Assembly: GCA_905204635.1 (NCBI GenBank)
Contig: CAJLAN010000084.1
Coordinates: forward strand, 1-7,086
DNA: 7,086 bases
Source: an uncultured Collinsella sp.
GTDB taxonomy: Bacteria; Actinomycetota; Coriobacteriia; Coriobacteriales; Coriobacteriaceae
Direction: 5' to 3'
Shown here: in pieces, positions 6,029 to 7,086 of the stretch
Position numbering within the stretch: position 1 is the stretch's first letter
How the letters are laid out: the number at the start of each line of letters is the position of its first letter
The notes under the pieces: model-generated
What the model saw: only the letters and a program-made list of their open reading frames with translations
What the model was told of the DNA's origin: nothing
Databases searched by the model: none
Translations under genes and position numbers: made by a program

Positions 6029-6107
6029 CTCCTCAGTTGCGGTGAAATACGGACTGTTTGGCCGCCCGACGGCCGCAAACAGTCCGTATTTCACCGCAAC
6101 TGAGGAG
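6029..6107. repeat. Palindromic interspersed repeat, copy 2 (perfect 32-bp arms)
   Basis: Arms at 6029-6060 and 6076-6107 are exact reverse complements over 32 bp, with a 15-nt GC-rich centre that can itself form a small stem. The arm contains GTTGCGGTGAAATACGGA, shared with the palindrome at 3200-3264. It occupies most of the 109-bp gap between the convergent ends of yqeC (stop at 6018) and the amidohydrolase gene (stop at 6128). No T-tract follows on either strand and no target-site duplication is apparent. It may act as a two-way transcript end or stability element, or be a small non-autonomous mobile or REP-like repeat. Confidence 0.93.
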
Positions 6108-6127
6108 GGGACACGGCATCTTTGCTG

Positions 6128-7086
6128 CTAGCGGGGGACGTAGCGGCCGGGTTGGGCTCCGGTGGGCTCGCCGTCGCGTGCCACCAGCACGCCGTTCACA
6201 AACACGACCTTGGCGCGGCCATGTGCCCCAAAACCCTCGAGCGGCGTGTAGTCCACAGCTTGATGCTGTGTCGCGGCACTGATTGTCCAGCGCGCTTTGG
6301 GATCCCACACGCACACATCGGCATCGGCGCCCTCGGCAAGACAGCCCTTGCGCGGGTACATGCCAAACACGCGCGCCGGGTTCTCGCTCATCAAGCGGCA
6401 CAGATCCTCGGGTCCCAGCTGTCCCTCAAAGCTCGTGGCAATCGCGACGGGACGATGCTCCACGCCGGGCCCGCCGTTGGGAATCGCGCGGAAATCGTCG
6501 CGCCCGCGGTCCTTTTGCCCGTGCAGGTTAAAGCTGCAATGATCGGTCGCAATCGTATCGATCTCGCCGGCCACAAGCGCCTCGCGCAGCGCGGCACGGT
6601 CGCCGGCATGGCGCAGCGGCGGGCTCATCACGTACTTGGCGCCCGCAAAGCCGTCCTCGCCCTGCTCCAGATAGCAGGTGTCGTCGAGCATCAGATACTG
6701 AGGGCAGGTCTCGACATAGATATTCTTCTGCCCGCGCGCCTTGGCCGCACGAATGGCCTCGAGCCCCAACTTGGTCGAAAGGTGCACCACGTTGACTGGG
6801 GCGTCGCCGGCCAGGTGCGCCAGATACAGCAGGCGGCTCACGGCTTCGGCCTCACACACGTCCGGGCGGCTGAGCGCATGCCCCTCGGGCCCATGAATCC
6901 CCTGCTCGTACACGCGCTTCTGCAGCTCATTCACCAGCGTACCGTTCTCGCAATGCACGCACAGTATGCCGCCAATACGCTTGAGCTCCTCGAGCACCTC
7001 GAGCGTCTCGGCATCGTCCAGGCGCAAATGATCGTAGGCAAAGTAGGTCTTAAACGACGATACGCCCGCCTCGCGCATAGCCGAAA
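6128..7086 (-). CDS. Dihydropyrimidinase/hydantoinase-family amidohydrolase (5' end missing)
   Basis: These cytoplasmic metal enzymes open cyclic amide rings such as dihydropyrimidines, hydantoins or related purine breakdown products. The reading frame is open through the window edge (at least 318 codons), so the true start and about the first 140 residues, including the HxH metal site, lie outside; the Met encoded at 7076-7078 is internal. Numbering from that Met, the likely carboxylated metal-bridging lysine is K10 in SSFKTYFAYD, metal histidines are H42 in CVHCENG and H99 in VVHLST, and the catalytic/metal aspartate is D179 in IATDHCSFN. GPGVEHRP and a C-terminal FVNGVLVARDG complete the fold. 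It resembles HydA/HyuA-type proteins, but the substrate cannot be set from this. It converges on yqeC. Confidence 0.92.
   Translation of the reverse strand, partial: SAMREAGVSSFKTYFAYDHLRLDDAETLEVLEELKRIGGILCVHCENGTLVNELQKRVYEQGIHGPEGHALSRPDVCEAEAVSRLLYLAHLAGDAPVNVVHLSTKLGLEAIRAAKARGQKNIYVETCPQYLMLDDTCYLEQGEDGFAGAKYVMSPPLRHAGDRAALREALVAGEIDTIATDHCSFNLHGQKDRGRDDFRAIPNGGPGVEHRPVAIATSFEGQLGPEDLCRLMSENPARVFGMYPRKGCLAEGADADVCVWDPKARWTISAATQHQAVDYTPLEGFGAHGRAKVVFVNGVLVARDGEPTGAQPGRYVPR

Noticed and set aside
5266..6078. Open reading frame of 270 codons on the minus strand opposite yqeC
   Set aside because: yqeC has a P-loop and the EADGSKRLPLK signature; the antisense frame begins within the palindrome and shows no recognisable domain.
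3200..6107. CRISPR-like array or insertion sequence
   Set aside because: There are only two palindromes, almost 2.8 kb apart, with ordinary genes between them. There are no regular spacers, transposase or target-site duplication.

Overview
The window is high-GC DNA from a Gram-positive-like bacterium. The strong Shine-Dalgarno sites, the short zinc-ribbon S14, the ribosomal protein sequences and the purine/hydantoin-type accessory genes look most like a gut actinobacterium of the Coriobacteriia, with Collinsella as my best guess. That placement is inference from recall, not a search.

Bases 1-3137 hold a minus-strand ribosomal protein operon, read right to left: a candidate promoter (3109-3137), a structured leader of about 130 nt, then rplE (L5), rpsZ/rpsN (zinc-type S14), rpsH (S8), rplF (L6), rplR (L18) and rpsE (S5). 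A textbook intrinsic terminator (56-91) closes it. The gene order is the core of the classical spc operon. However, the unit starts at rplE, with no rplX upstream, and stops after rpsE, with no rpmD/rplO/secY before the terminator, so the classical cluster appears split. The three widest gaps inside the operon each hold a hairpin without an adjacent T-tract.

Bases 3200-6107 hold accessory genes for a molybdenum hydroxylase, probably selenium-dependent, bracketed by two copies of one palindromic repeat (3200-3264 and 6029-6107). yqeB and an XdhC/CoxI-family gene form a tight minus-strand pair. yqeC diverges from them across a 102-bp AT-rich control region with a dyad symmetry. These three proteins are thought to mature the molybdenum/selenium site of a purine or related hydroxylase. 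No hydroxylase structural gene lies in the window. YqeB carries what looks like a 17-residue internal tandem duplication, and YqeC carries two cysteine clusters.

Bases 6128-7086 hold the C-terminal two thirds of a dihydropyrimidinase/hydantoinase-family amidohydrolase on the minus strand, convergent with yqeC and cut by the window edge. Together with the hydroxylase accessory genes it points to breakdown of purines, pyrimidines or hydantoins.

The points most worth a second look are the palindrome family, the split ribosomal operon with its intercistronic hairpins and structured leader, the YqeB duplication and the YqeC cysteine clusters. I did not find a clear wholly new system.
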